Notes under the pieces: model-generated
Seen by the model: only the letters and a program-made list of their open reading frames with translations
Told to the model about the DNA's origin: nothing
Database searches by the model: none
Program-made: the position numbers and the translations under genes
NCBI GenBank assembly: GCA_002422845.1
Contig: DITM01000058.1
Location: 1-21,099, forward strand
Length of the DNA stretch: 21,099 nt
Direction of reading: 5' to 3'
Source: Candidatus Paracaedibacteraceae bacterium UBA6184
Lineage (GTDB): Bacteria > Pseudomonadota > Alphaproteobacteria > UBA6184
In this document: positions 1 through 7,098 of the stretch, one piece after another
Layout: each line of letters starts with the position of its first letter
Position numbering within the stretch: position 1 is the stretch's first letter

Positions 1-738
1 ATTCGCTTCCTTATCCTTAAGTACGCCAAACACCTGATAAAAGAGTGGAACTCTGTTGAGCCATATCGCGGAGTTGTTGGAGATGAACATAAAGAGGTTG
101 AGCAGAAATGGTATTTTACAGATTGGAAAAAGTGGAATCGGTTTCTTTATTTGGAGTGGGATAAACAGTGCGATGCTGTTCACGAATATTTGGAAAAGAA
201 AAAAATTACCCGCGATAAGGCGCTTTTGTGGTCTATTAGGGTGTCGGCACTTGAGCGAAACACGCTGTTGTTGCCGTCATTCGGGGCAGATGGGGAAGTA
301 ACCTATTTCTCTAAGAGAAAGTTCTCTGGCGACTACAAGTTCTTTAAACCAAATGCGCCATATGAAATATTTAATGAGTTTTGGTTAAACTTTAATAAGC
401 CGATATATCTTATTGAAAATGCCTACGATGCTATGCGTTTTGACATTACTGAGACAATGCCGATTCTGGGTTCAGACTTCCGGAGATACACCTCATTTAT
501 AGAGAAGTGTATAGTTGGCGAAACTCAGGTAAGTGTGTTCTTGGATGTAGATGCAGAAGAAAAGGCGTATCAAATATTTGACAACTTGCTTGGAATGGGC
601 GTAAACGCACAGATCGTTGACAACATCTTCAAAAAAGATATTGACGAAATGGAAGACTGGCAAGTAGAGATTTGTAAGCGTAGTTTTGTAAAAAATGATA
701 ATGTTTTATCAAATTATGTGAGGGCGAAACTCAAATGA
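1..738 (+). CDS. DNA primase, TOPRIM domain, 5' end outside the window
   Basis: This is the C-terminal 245 residues of a DnaG-type primase, which makes RNA primers for lagging-strand synthesis at the phage fork. The frame is open from base 1, so the start and any zinc-finger domain lie upstream; the TTG at 151 is internal. The TOPRIM signature is visible: an acidic residue in IENAYDA (fragment residue 139, where the usual EG is EN), an LGSDF turn, and the metal-binding DVD in VFLDVDAEEKA (residues 182-184). The segment before it, with LLLPSFGADGEV and a following YF..RKFSGD stretch, resembles the part of phage primases that precedes TOPRIM. The stop codon overlaps the ATG of the next gene (ATGA), suggesting translational coupling to the recombination nuclease. 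A TOPRIM protein other than a primase is possible but less likely. Confidence 0.8.
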   Translation: MRFLILKYAKHLIKEWNSVEPYRGVVGDEHKEVEQKWYFTDWKKWNRFLYLEWDKQCDAVHEYLEKKKITRDKALLWSIRVSALERNTLLLPSFGADGEVTYFSKRKFSGDYKFFKPNAPYEIFNEFWLNFNKPIYLIENAYDAMRFDITETMPILGSDFRRYTSFIEKCIVGETQVSVFLDVDAEEKAYQIFDNLLGMGVNAQIVDNIFKKDIDEMEDWQVEICKRSFVKNDNVLSNYVRAKLK

Positions 739-3700
739 AGACCATTGCGCACTTTGCTGATACTCATATTAAGAACCTGCATCATCATGACGAAATGAAG
801 AAGGTTTTCAGTGAGATAAATAAGTCTTTAATTGAAAACAAACCAGATATTATCGTTCATGTTGGTGATGTGGTCGATAATAAGACTTCAATTTCTCCAG
901 AGCTTATCTCAATGGTTGTCGAGTTTTTCTCAATGTTGTTGAGTCACAATGTTCCGGTAATTATTGTTCCAGGAAATCACGACGGGTTGGTTCATAATCC
1001 TGGTAGAATGATTGCGCTGAAGCCTATTGTTGAGGTTATGGCAAATGATCGCCTGATTATTCTAGATAAGACAACGACTCATTATATTGACAAGTTTGCG
1101 TTTCATGCCCTGTCTATTTTTGAACATCAGGATACGTGGGATAAGTTGCAGTTTGCTCGTGGAAACGATTACATTAATATTGGCATGTACCACGGCACTG
1201 TGGGTCATGTTAAAACTGATTCAAATTATCATATGGACGGTGAGGTTGATCTAGAAAAGTTTGAGCGATTCGACTATTTGATGCTTGGCCACATACACCT
1301 ACAGCAGCATGTTGATACGGCTGGGCGCGCATGGTATTGTGGCTCAACTATGCAGTGTTCGCATGACGAATCAGTTAATAAGGGTTATTTATTGTGGAAA
1401 ATTAATGACAAAAAGAGTTTTACGGTTGACAAGGTATTGTTCGCCAATCCGAAACCATTCCAGACAATACAGATTCAAGACTACAATGAAATTATTGATA
1501 ATTTTGACCATTTCGCCATTTTACCAAATGCGCGCCTTAAGATAATTGTAAATGACCCAAACTTTACGCTGACTCAAGAGGATGATGTTAAAAAGTTTAT
1601 TAAGGGTCGTGTCGATTACTCTTCTATACAGTTTCTAAAGGGCGCTGGCGCAAAAAGACAAGACGTTGAGGACACAGTAAAGGCAATTGAGTTAAATAAA
1701 CTAGAGGTTCAGCAGTCGCTGATCATCGAACACTTGACAACAGTTTTGGATATTAAAGACGATAAATTGATTAAGGATATTTTGGACACAAATGCGAAAT
1801 TGTTCTCGGAAGAGGATCAAGAAGAGTATGTTTTAAGGCGAAATACTAGTTTCAAAATTAAAACAATTGGCTGGTCCAATTTATTTTCATATGGTCATGA
1901 TAATGAAATAAGTTTTGATGATTTTGCTACAAATTCAATTATCGGTATCTTTGGCGAGAACTTTAGTGGCAAGAGCAGCATTATTGACGTGATGTGCTTT
2001 GTCTTGTGGAACAAAATCACCAAGGATATTCAGAAAAACGTAGAAATGATGCACCATGGGTGTAAAGATAGCGACGGGTTTATAGTTTTTGAGCATGGAA
2101 ATCGTCAATACAGGATTGAGCGAAGTCTACACAAGTCTAAAAGCGGTGCAGTGAAGAGCGAGTTGCAGTTTTTTGCAATTGGTGAGGAAAACAAACTTGA
2201 GGACAAGAAGAAGAACACTGACAAGGAGATTATCACATATGTAGGTGATGTTGATGACTTCTTGATGACATCATTCATGTCACAGTTCTCAGGTATGATG
2301 TTTGTAAACGAGAAAAGTGCGGCAAGGCGAGATATTTTAAAGAGAATCTTGAATCTTGGTGTTTTTGACAAGCGCATTGAGAAGTTGAACAAGGAACTCT
2401 ATTATCTCGACACCAAGAGAAGAACGGAATATCAGGAAGGACTAGATGAAGAAGTAACCAAAATGCGACAACAGGTTGAGGCGTTTGATGTTGAGTTAGA
2501 AAGTAAGCGTGGTATATATAAAGAGGTTGAAAAGCAGGTATTAGAGTATCAGAAATTTGATAACTTGGTTCAAACTGAAAAAGAACGCCTGAGTGACATG
2601 TCAAATGTTGAGTTTTCAAAGGTTGATGTGTCCACAATATCAAAGAATTATTTCGATAAAAAGAGAGAGTCCGGATTGTGCTGTGCTGTGCCGGTCGAAC
2701 CAAGGTGGTGTAAGAGATATAACGGATTAAATGATCTGTTGAAAATTATTGAGTCGCTAAAAGACGAGGTGTCAAATTTTGAAAATTCTAGGAGAAGGAT
2801 TTGTGATTCAATTAAAGAACTTGAAAAAACAATCTCTGGTTATGAGGCAAAAAATGTTGACGAGGGAATCCCTTGTCTGGAAATACAGGATGATATGGTT
2901 GGACGGTGTTCGTTGGCAGAATATTATGTTGCATCGAAAAATACAACGCAAGTCAAGAAGAACGAACTGGATGAAATGCGGCTGAAATTGGAAGAATTTG
3001 ATGCGAGTGGGCCGGATTTGGTTTTTACAAAAGAGAGAATTAACGTGTTGGGGCTGCGAGTTGTTGCGTGGAAGAATTTTCAAAGCAAACTTGAGAAATA
3101 TAATAAGGACTTAATTATTTCGCAGACAAAAAGCGAAGTAGTGGCTCGTGTTGCCACCGAGTACAAGTTGGCGGTTCGCAAAAATAAGAAATTTGACCAA
3201 ACTGTTGAGCAACGCGAAAAATATGAGAAATTGAACTCTGAAAATACGCTTAATTTAAAGAAGTTACAGGATGCGAAGCGGCAGCGTGACGAGATTACAC
3301 GAGAGGGCCAAGTATTAAGAGATAGAAAATCGGCTATGATCGAGAGGCTTAAGGTGCTGCTTGAAAAAGAGGAACAGTTCCAAAAGGATTTGTATCGCGC
3401 AACAGTGGTCAGAACTCTACATAGGGTTTTTGCTGGCAACTCAGGTTTGGCTATTTCTATTATGAAAAAGTTTATTCCACTTATTAATTCTCAGTCAAAT
3501 GAGATATTAAGTCAGATGTCAGAGATTGTGCTCAAACTTGAGGCCACTGAGAAGGACACACTTGAACTTACGTTTACAAATGGTGGCGGCGATGAGCGGT
3601 CTGTAGGCACTTCGTCTGGTGCTGAGAGGACAATGATCAGTATTGCTCTTCGGATGGCTCTGGCGGCTATTACGAGCCTACCGGTGTCAAATTTGTTTAT

Positions 3701-3890
3701 CCTTGATGAACCAGCCACAGCATTTGACGAAAAAAGGCTTACTGATTTTGAAAGAGTCCTCAATGTAGTTAAAAGTAGGTTTGAGTATGTGATTTTGATT
3801 ACTCATATTGATGCACTTAAAGAGTTCGTTGACACTGTAATGTTGGTTGAAAAGAATGACGATGTTTCAAAGTTGATTATAGGTCGATAA
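735..3890 (+). CDS. 47/46: Fused SbcD-SbcC (gp47-gp46) recombination nuclease/ATPase
   Basis: One 1051-residue protein joins the two subunits of the Mre11-Rad50 type complex, which resects DNA ends for recombination-dependent replication in T4-like phages. Residues 1 to about 365 are the Mre11/SbcD/gp47 calcineurin-like nuclease: DTH (9-11), GDVVD (D45), GNHD (80-83), H153 and GHIH (185-188) are the metal ligands. Residues from about 372 are SbcC/Rad50/gp46: Walker A GENFSGKSS (K413), a long coiled coil, signature TSSGAE (959-964) and Walker B ILDEP (D991-E992). In T4 the two are separate genes of roughly 340 and 560 codons. The CxxC zinc hook expected at the coiled-coil tip is not seen; cysteines lie at 649, 650, 659, 714 and 725. 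The start overlaps the primase stop, and the stop overlaps the next ATG (TAATG). Confidence 0.93.
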   Translation: MKTIAHFADTHIKNLHHHDEMKKVFSEINKSLIENKPDIIVHVGDVVDNKTSISPELISMVVEFFSMLLSHNVPVIIVPGNHDGLVHNPGRMIALKPIVEVMANDRLIILDKTTTHYIDKFAFHALSIFEHQDTWDKLQFARGNDYINIGMYHGTVGHVKTDSNYHMDGEVDLEKFERFDYLMLGHIHLQQHVDTAGRAWYCGSTMQCSHDESVNKGYLLWKINDKKSFTVDKVLFANPKPFQTIQIQDYNEIIDNFDHFAILPNARLKIIVNDPNFTLTQEDDVKKFIKGRVDYSSIQFLKGAGAKRQDVEDTVKAIELNKLEVQQSLIIEHLTTVLDIKDDKLIKDILDTNAKLFSEEDQEEYVLRRNTSFKIKTIGWSNLFSYGHDNEISFDDFATNSIIGIFGENFSGKSSIIDVMCFVLWNKITKDIQKNVEMMHHGCKDSDGFIVFEHGNRQYRIERSLHKSKSGAVKSELQFFAIGEENKLEDKKKNTDKEIITYVGDVDDFLMTSFMSQFSGMMFVNEKSAARRDILKRILNLGVFDKRIEKLNKELYYLDTKRRTEYQEGLDEEVTKMRQQVEAFDVELESKRGIYKEVEKQVLEYQKFDNLVQTEKERLSDMSNVEFSKVDVSTISKNYFDKKRESGLCCAVPVEPRWCKRYNGLNDLLKIIESLKDEVSNFENSRRRICDSIKELEKTISGYEAKNVDEGIPCLEIQDDMVGRCSLAEYYVASKNTTQVKKNELDEMRLKLEEFDASGPDLVFTKERINVLGLRVVAWKNFQSKLEKYNKDLIISQTKSEVVARVATEYKLAVRKNKKFDQTVEQREKYEKLNSENTLNLKKLQDAKRQRDEITREGQVLRDRKSAMIERLKVLLEKEEQFQKDLYRATVVRTLHRVFAGNSGLAISIMKKFIPLINSQSNEILSQMSEIVLKLEATEKDTLELTFTNGGGDERSVGTSSGAERTMISIALRMALAAITSLPVSNLFILDEPATAFDEKRLTDFERVLNVVKSRFEYVILITHIDALKEFVDTVMLVEKNDDVSKLIIGR

Positions 3891-4204
3891 TGTTAAAATT
3901 ACTTGATGTCTATGAAAGAAAAATGTATCTTGAGTCTCTTATAGAGATGGACGAAAAACAACGCGCAGAATATTTGTGTGTTATGGAGGAGTGGCATAGG
4001 CTACAAAACCAAAAACCTAAAAATCCATTAATTCTGCATATTTGTGAAACAGATAGCTCAATAGTTGCATCCGAGGTCGAAACCGCAGATAAGCGCAAAT
4101 GTAAGTTTTGTGGAAAAGAAGAGTTTCTGTTTAGTGGCGTAGATTTTAGTTCTATGGCAAATTATGGTTGTTGTAGGAATTGTTTTTATCTGTTTGTGGA
4201 ATAA
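3890..4204 (+). CDS. Small zinc-ribbon protein, function unknown
   Basis: This 104-residue protein is not recognised. Its N-terminal half is a charged, probably helical stretch. The C-terminal third has CKFCGK and, 19 residues later, GCCRNC: two CxxC-type knuckles that should bind one zinc ion as a zinc ribbon. The start overlaps the stop of the gp47-gp46 gene (TAATG), so translation is probably coupled and the protein may serve the same replication or recombination step; that is inferred from context only. No other catalytic motif is visible. Confidence 0.72.
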   Translation: MLKLLDVYERKMYLESLIEMDEKQRAEYLCVMEEWHRLQNQKPKNPLILHICETDSSIVASEVETADKRKCKFCGKEEFLFSGVDFSSMANYGCCRNCFYLFVE

Positions 4205-4217
4205 AAACCAAAAAAAA

Positions 4218-4225
4218 TATAATTA
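4218..4225 (+). promoter_or_regulatory. Possible promoter -10 / T4-late-like element
   Basis: TATAATTA lies in the 46-base gap before the gene at 4251. It contains a perfect bacterial -10 hexamer (TATAAT) and matches the T4 late consensus TATAAATA at 7 of 8 bases. No good -35 box lies at the right distance, which would fit a late promoter better. In AT-rich DNA such a match can occur by chance, so this is only a candidate start point for the packaging operon. Confidence 0.3.
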
Positions 4226-4250
4226 TAGATGAATTTTGGGAGGTCCGCGA

Positions 4251-4703
4251 ATGTCAGAAGAAAATAAGGCCGAGAAAAATAGCGACTACGAACAATTAAA
4301 GCATTCAAATAAGAAGTTGTTTGTGCTGAGTAATTTGGCATCTGCTTTAAATGCGGCAAAGAAAGAATATGATGAAATTGACATCGAGTTGAACAAGGGT
4401 GATTTGCACAAAGACCGCGAAGGTATGGTTGGTTTCAATATTTTCTTTGTTGACACAAAGATGATTGTCAAATATCACACTCCGATTCGGTTTGATGAAA
4501 TTAAGACTGCAAAGTTTGAAGCAGAAGTTGAAGATGGTATTGATGATGTGGTTAAGGTGCTAAAGAAGCACTATAAGCAGATTTCTGGCAAGTCTGTTGA
4601 ACTCACTAAAGATGGCGAGGTTGATGTTACTTTAGAAGCCGCCTCTTTGAAGAATGCGTGGGTTACCGCGAAGCAAATTTACAACATTGACACTGCCGAC
4701 TAA
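4251..4703 (+). CDS. Conserved-looking protein of unknown function (150 residues)
   Basis: I chose the ATG at 4251 because GGGAGG, the strongest Shine-Dalgarno in this region, sits at 4238-4243 with 7 bases between; an in-frame TTG at 4236 would place this site inside the gene. The 150-residue product is acidic and soluble, with a helical N-terminus, a mixed middle containing GFNIFFVD, and a C-terminal half that alternates strands and helices. I do not recognise the family. In T4 the small terminase gene 16 sits just before gene 17, and this gene lies two before the terminase, so a packaging role is conceivable, but nothing in the sequence shows it. It ends TAA-AGAAAG, and that AGAAAG serves as ribosome-binding site of the next gene. 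Confidence 0.75.
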   Translation: MSEENKAEKNSDYEQLKHSNKKLFVLSNLASALNAAKKEYDEIDIELNKGDLHKDREGMVGFNIFFVDTKMIVKYHTPIRFDEIKTAKFEAEVEDGIDDVVKVLKKHYKQISGKSVELTKDGEVDVTLEAASLKNAWVTAKQIYNIDTAD

Positions 4704-4717
4704 AGAAAGATTCAAAA

Positions 4718-5380
4718 ATGACAACCAAACTAAATTTAGAGCCATATACTATGGAAGAGTATACTATTGATCCTGAGATTTTTATAGAAAATCTTTGTGT
4801 AATTAATAGTCCATTTTTTGGCTTGACAGAGTTTCAGTTATGGGATGCCCAAAAGAGTATTTTAAAACAAATAGAAAAAAACGAGCATATTGTGTTTGAA
4901 AAATTAAACTTGAGTGGGTTCACCACATTGATGTGTGGATATGTTTTATGGTACATTTTTTCACATAAAGAAGATACGGTGTATTTTGTGTTTGATGGTA
5001 CATTTACAATGAACAAGACATTTGAGTTGATTAAACTAATGTCAACAAATTTTAAAAAAGATTTGAGGTTTGGGAATTTGAGTGTTTTACATAAGGGAAA
5101 CAACACGTTGATTAAATTTGTCCACAAGATGCCAAAGGTTGATGGAGATTTGTTGATAGTTGACGAGGCTGATAACCTAAACAGTTCAAACGATTTAGAA
5201 TCAGCAATTAGACTATTTAAAAAATCAATTATGTATTCAAACATTTTTTGGGACAAGGAAGTTAACACTGTTTTTAGAAAAATTGCTAAGAATGCCCGGT
5301 ATGGTGGGGTGTTTAAGAGTGGTTTTATTACAAAAGAGATTGAGCCTGAGATAGTAGAAGATGAAGATTTTATTGAATAA
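4718..5380 (+). CDS. Terminase ATPase-domain paralogue, degenerate, no nuclease domain
   Basis: This 220-residue protein aligns by eye with the N-terminal ATPase domain of the large terminase encoded next to it. Shared landmarks in order are EFQ (38-40 here, 54-56 there), EKLNLSGFTTL against VKSRQIGISTL, YVLW against YSLW, an IK-x-V stretch, and Walker B LLIVDEAD (D149, E150) against LMIIDEAA. The lysine before the P-loop is kept (K62, matching terminase K73) but the SRQ arginine and glutamine are lost. The coupling motif (SSPNG in the terminase) and the whole RNase H-like nuclease half are missing; the protein ends in an acidic tail. It probably arose by duplication and may bind or regulate the motor, or stand in for a missing small terminase. 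A degenerate helicase is the alternative. The ribosome-binding site is AGAAAG at 4704-4709. Confidence 0.7.
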   Translation: MTTKLNLEPYTMEEYTIDPEIFIENLCVINSPFFGLTEFQLWDAQKSILKQIEKNEHIVFEKLNLSGFTTLMCGYVLWYIFSHKEDTVYFVFDGTFTMNKTFELIKLMSTNFKKDLRFGNLSVLHKGNNTLIKFVHKMPKVDGDLLIVDEADNLNSSNDLESAIRLFKKSIMYSNIFWDKEVNTVFRKIAKNARYGGVFKSGFITKEIEPEIVEDEDFIE

Positions 5381-5386
5381 CATAAT

Positions 5387-5401
5387 TACCACTAGGTGGT
5401 A
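5387..5401 (+). promoter_or_regulatory. Hairpin covering the terminase ribosome-binding site
   Basis: TACCAC-TAG-GTGGTA is a perfect 6-base-pair inverted repeat with a 3-base loop. The Shine-Dalgarno of the terminase gene (AGGTGG, 5394-5399) forms the loop end and the 3' arm, and the ATG is at 5406. In mRNA this hairpin could hide the ribosome-binding site and reduce or regulate terminase synthesis. The structure is seen in the sequence; the regulatory effect is inferred. Confidence 0.5.
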
Positions 5402-5405
5402 GTTT

Positions 5406-7040
5406 ATGGCTATTCTTATAAATAAAGATGATTCACTAGACAAATTAACAAAAGAACAAAAAAAAGAAGAGTTCGCGAAGTGCAAGGCTTCACCGGCATA
5501 TTTTATTAATAAATATTGTAGGGTTGGACATCCAGTAAAAGGCGTTATTCCGTTTAGTTTGTTTGAATTCCAAGAGGAACTGCTATCAGAGTTCAGGAAA
5601 AACAGATATAATCTTTATGTAAAATCGCGACAGATTGGTATTTCGACACTGGTTGCATGTTATTCGTTATGGATGTCTGTTTTCTATAAACAACAATCAA
5701 TTTTGATTTTGGCCACCAAACGAGATGTTGCAAAAAACCTATTAAAGAAAGTAAAACTGGCTTACGAACAGTTGCCGCGTTTGTTTCGTAATCACGCCGC
5801 AATCTCAGACAACAACTCAACAACATTTAAACTATCAACTGGTAGTGAAATTAAATGCGTTGGTACAACAAAAGATGCTGTGCGTTCTGAGGCACTTTCT
5901 TTGATGATTATTGATGAGGCGGCATTCATTGATGATATGGATGAAATTTGGACAGCGGCACAGCCCGCATTATCTGCCGGTGGTAAATGTATCGCGCTTT
6001 CTTCGCCAAACGGAGAGGGTGACTGGTTCCATGAACAGTTCATGAATAGTCAAGACGGAAATGGCATTTTCTATTGTCGTGAACTGATGTGGGATTTGCA
6101 CCCAGAGAGAGACGAGCAGTGGGAAAAGGATGCGCGCAAGGCGTTAATAACACCCGAAAAGTTTGACCAAGAATATCGGTGCTCATTTTTGGCGAGTGGG
6201 CGCACAGTTATACCTGCGGCAATACTAAAAGAGATTACCAAAGGCACAGAGATGCCAGCGTCTACTGTTGGTTATGAAAACTGTTTGTGGATTTGGGAAA
6301 AGTTTCAGTCAAATCGTCAATATCTGATTACCGTTGATGTGTGTAAGGGAGATGGCGCAGACTATTCTGTTGCTGAGGTTTGGAAACTGGGAAATAAGTT
6401 AGAGCAGGTTGCCGAGTTTAAAGCAAAAATTCCAACAGATGAGTTTGGTGATGAACTTTTAGAAATTTGCCATTTATATGGGGATCCACTAACCGCTGTT
6501 GAGAGTAACAGTTATGGAACGGCTGTGCTCAATATATTAAAGAAGGCAAAATATAAGCACATATTTTATTCAAGGAAAAAATGGGAGAATTTTGAAAAAT
6601 ATGACCCGTTTAAAGACTATTCGCGAGATGGCGACTTTACAATGGGTATTTATACCGCCGAAAAATCAAGAGATATAATCATCGACAAATTAGAGGAGAC
6701 AATCCGGCAATCCAGAATAGTCATTAAGTCTTCTAGACTGCTGCGCGAACTTAAGACGTTTATTTGGACAGAATCGCGCAAGGCCAAAGCATCAGGAAAG
6801 AACAATGATGATGCGGTCATGGCGACTTCATTTGGGTGTTGGATTTTTGAAACCGTGTTGGATAGGGGCGAGGCAAAAACAGACGGGTATATTGATTTAA
6901 TGAAGTTTATGTGTGTGTCAAACGCAACATTTAGCACCGATAGAGATTTGGTGAACAAAGATTATCATAGAAACAAGAACTATTACAGTTTAGATGATTT
7001 TAGTATGAGTCTGATTCAAAAGAAGCGTTACTTAAAGTGA
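5406..7040 (+). CDS. 17: Terminase large subunit (gp17-like)
   Basis: This is the DNA-packaging motor: an ATPase that pumps DNA through the portal and a nuclease that cuts the concatemer. The ATPase domain shows a deviant Walker A, K73-SRQIGIST, with the lysine ahead of the loop as in many terminases rather than GKT as in T4; Walker B MIIDEA with D170-E171; and the coupling motif SSPNGEG (199-205). The C-terminal RNase H-like nuclease has the three acidic metal ligands: D311 in ITVDVCKGDG, E366 in AVESNSYG and D468/D469 in NNDDAVMA. At 544 residues it is shorter than T4 gp17 (610). A shortened ATPase-like paralogue lies immediately upstream and the portal gene downstream. Its ribosome-binding site lies in a hairpin. 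Confidence 0.95.
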   Translation: MAILINKDDSLDKLTKEQKKEEFAKCKASPAYFINKYCRVGHPVKGVIPFSLFEFQEELLSEFRKNRYNLYVKSRQIGISTLVACYSLWMSVFYKQQSILILATKRDVAKNLLKKVKLAYEQLPRLFRNHAAISDNNSTTFKLSTGSEIKCVGTTKDAVRSEALSLMIIDEAAFIDDMDEIWTAAQPALSAGGKCIALSSPNGEGDWFHEQFMNSQDGNGIFYCRELMWDLHPERDEQWEKDARKALITPEKFDQEYRCSFLASGRTVIPAAILKEITKGTEMPASTVGYENCLWIWEKFQSNRQYLITVDVCKGDGADYSVAEVWKLGNKLEQVAEFKAKIPTDEFGDELLEICHLYGDPLTAVESNSYGTAVLNILKKAKYKHIFYSRKKWENFEKYDPFKDYSRDGDFTMGIYTAEKSRDIIIDKLEETIRQSRIVIKSSRLLRELKTFIWTESRKAKASGKNNDDAVMATSFGCWIFETVLDRGEAKTDGYIDLMKFMCVSNATFSTDRDLVNKDYHRNKNYYSLDDFSMSLIQKKRYLK

Positions 7041-7080
7041 AAAAATTAAAAAAATCATAATTAACCATAGGAATTTTACT

Positions 7081-7095
7081 CTTTGAGTAGGTGTA
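7081..7095 (+). repeat. 15-base leader repeat before the portal gene (copy 1)
   Basis: CTTTGAGTAGGTGTA occurs here, 3 bases before the portal ATG, and again at 10358-10372, 4 bases before another start codon. It includes an AGGTG ribosome-binding site. In this copy it is noncoding; in the second copy it includes the last codons and stop of the preceding gene. This points to a copied translation-initiation cassette rather than a shared protein segment. Confidence 0.7.
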
Positions 7096-7098
7096 TAT

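Noticed and set aside
56..301. 81-codon + frame near the left edge
   Set aside because: It overlaps the primase frame, which is open from base 1 and has TOPRIM motifs. It has no ribosome-binding site and no recognisable product.
2275..2703. 142-codon - strand frame within the gp47-gp46 gene
   Set aside because: It lies opposite the coiled-coil coding region of a gene with complete catalytic motifs. The product has no family features and no ribosome-binding site.
4251..4703. Small terminase (gp16) for the 150-residue protein
   Set aside because: Only the location before the terminase suggests it. I saw no DNA-binding or coiled-coil pattern typical of gp16, so the protein is left as unknown.
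5417..5424. Perfect TATAAATA (T4 late promoter consensus), also at 7540-7547
   Set aside because: Both lie inside coding sequence (terminase and portal). In AT-rich DNA of this length about one match per strand is expected by chance, and neither is placed before a gene start.
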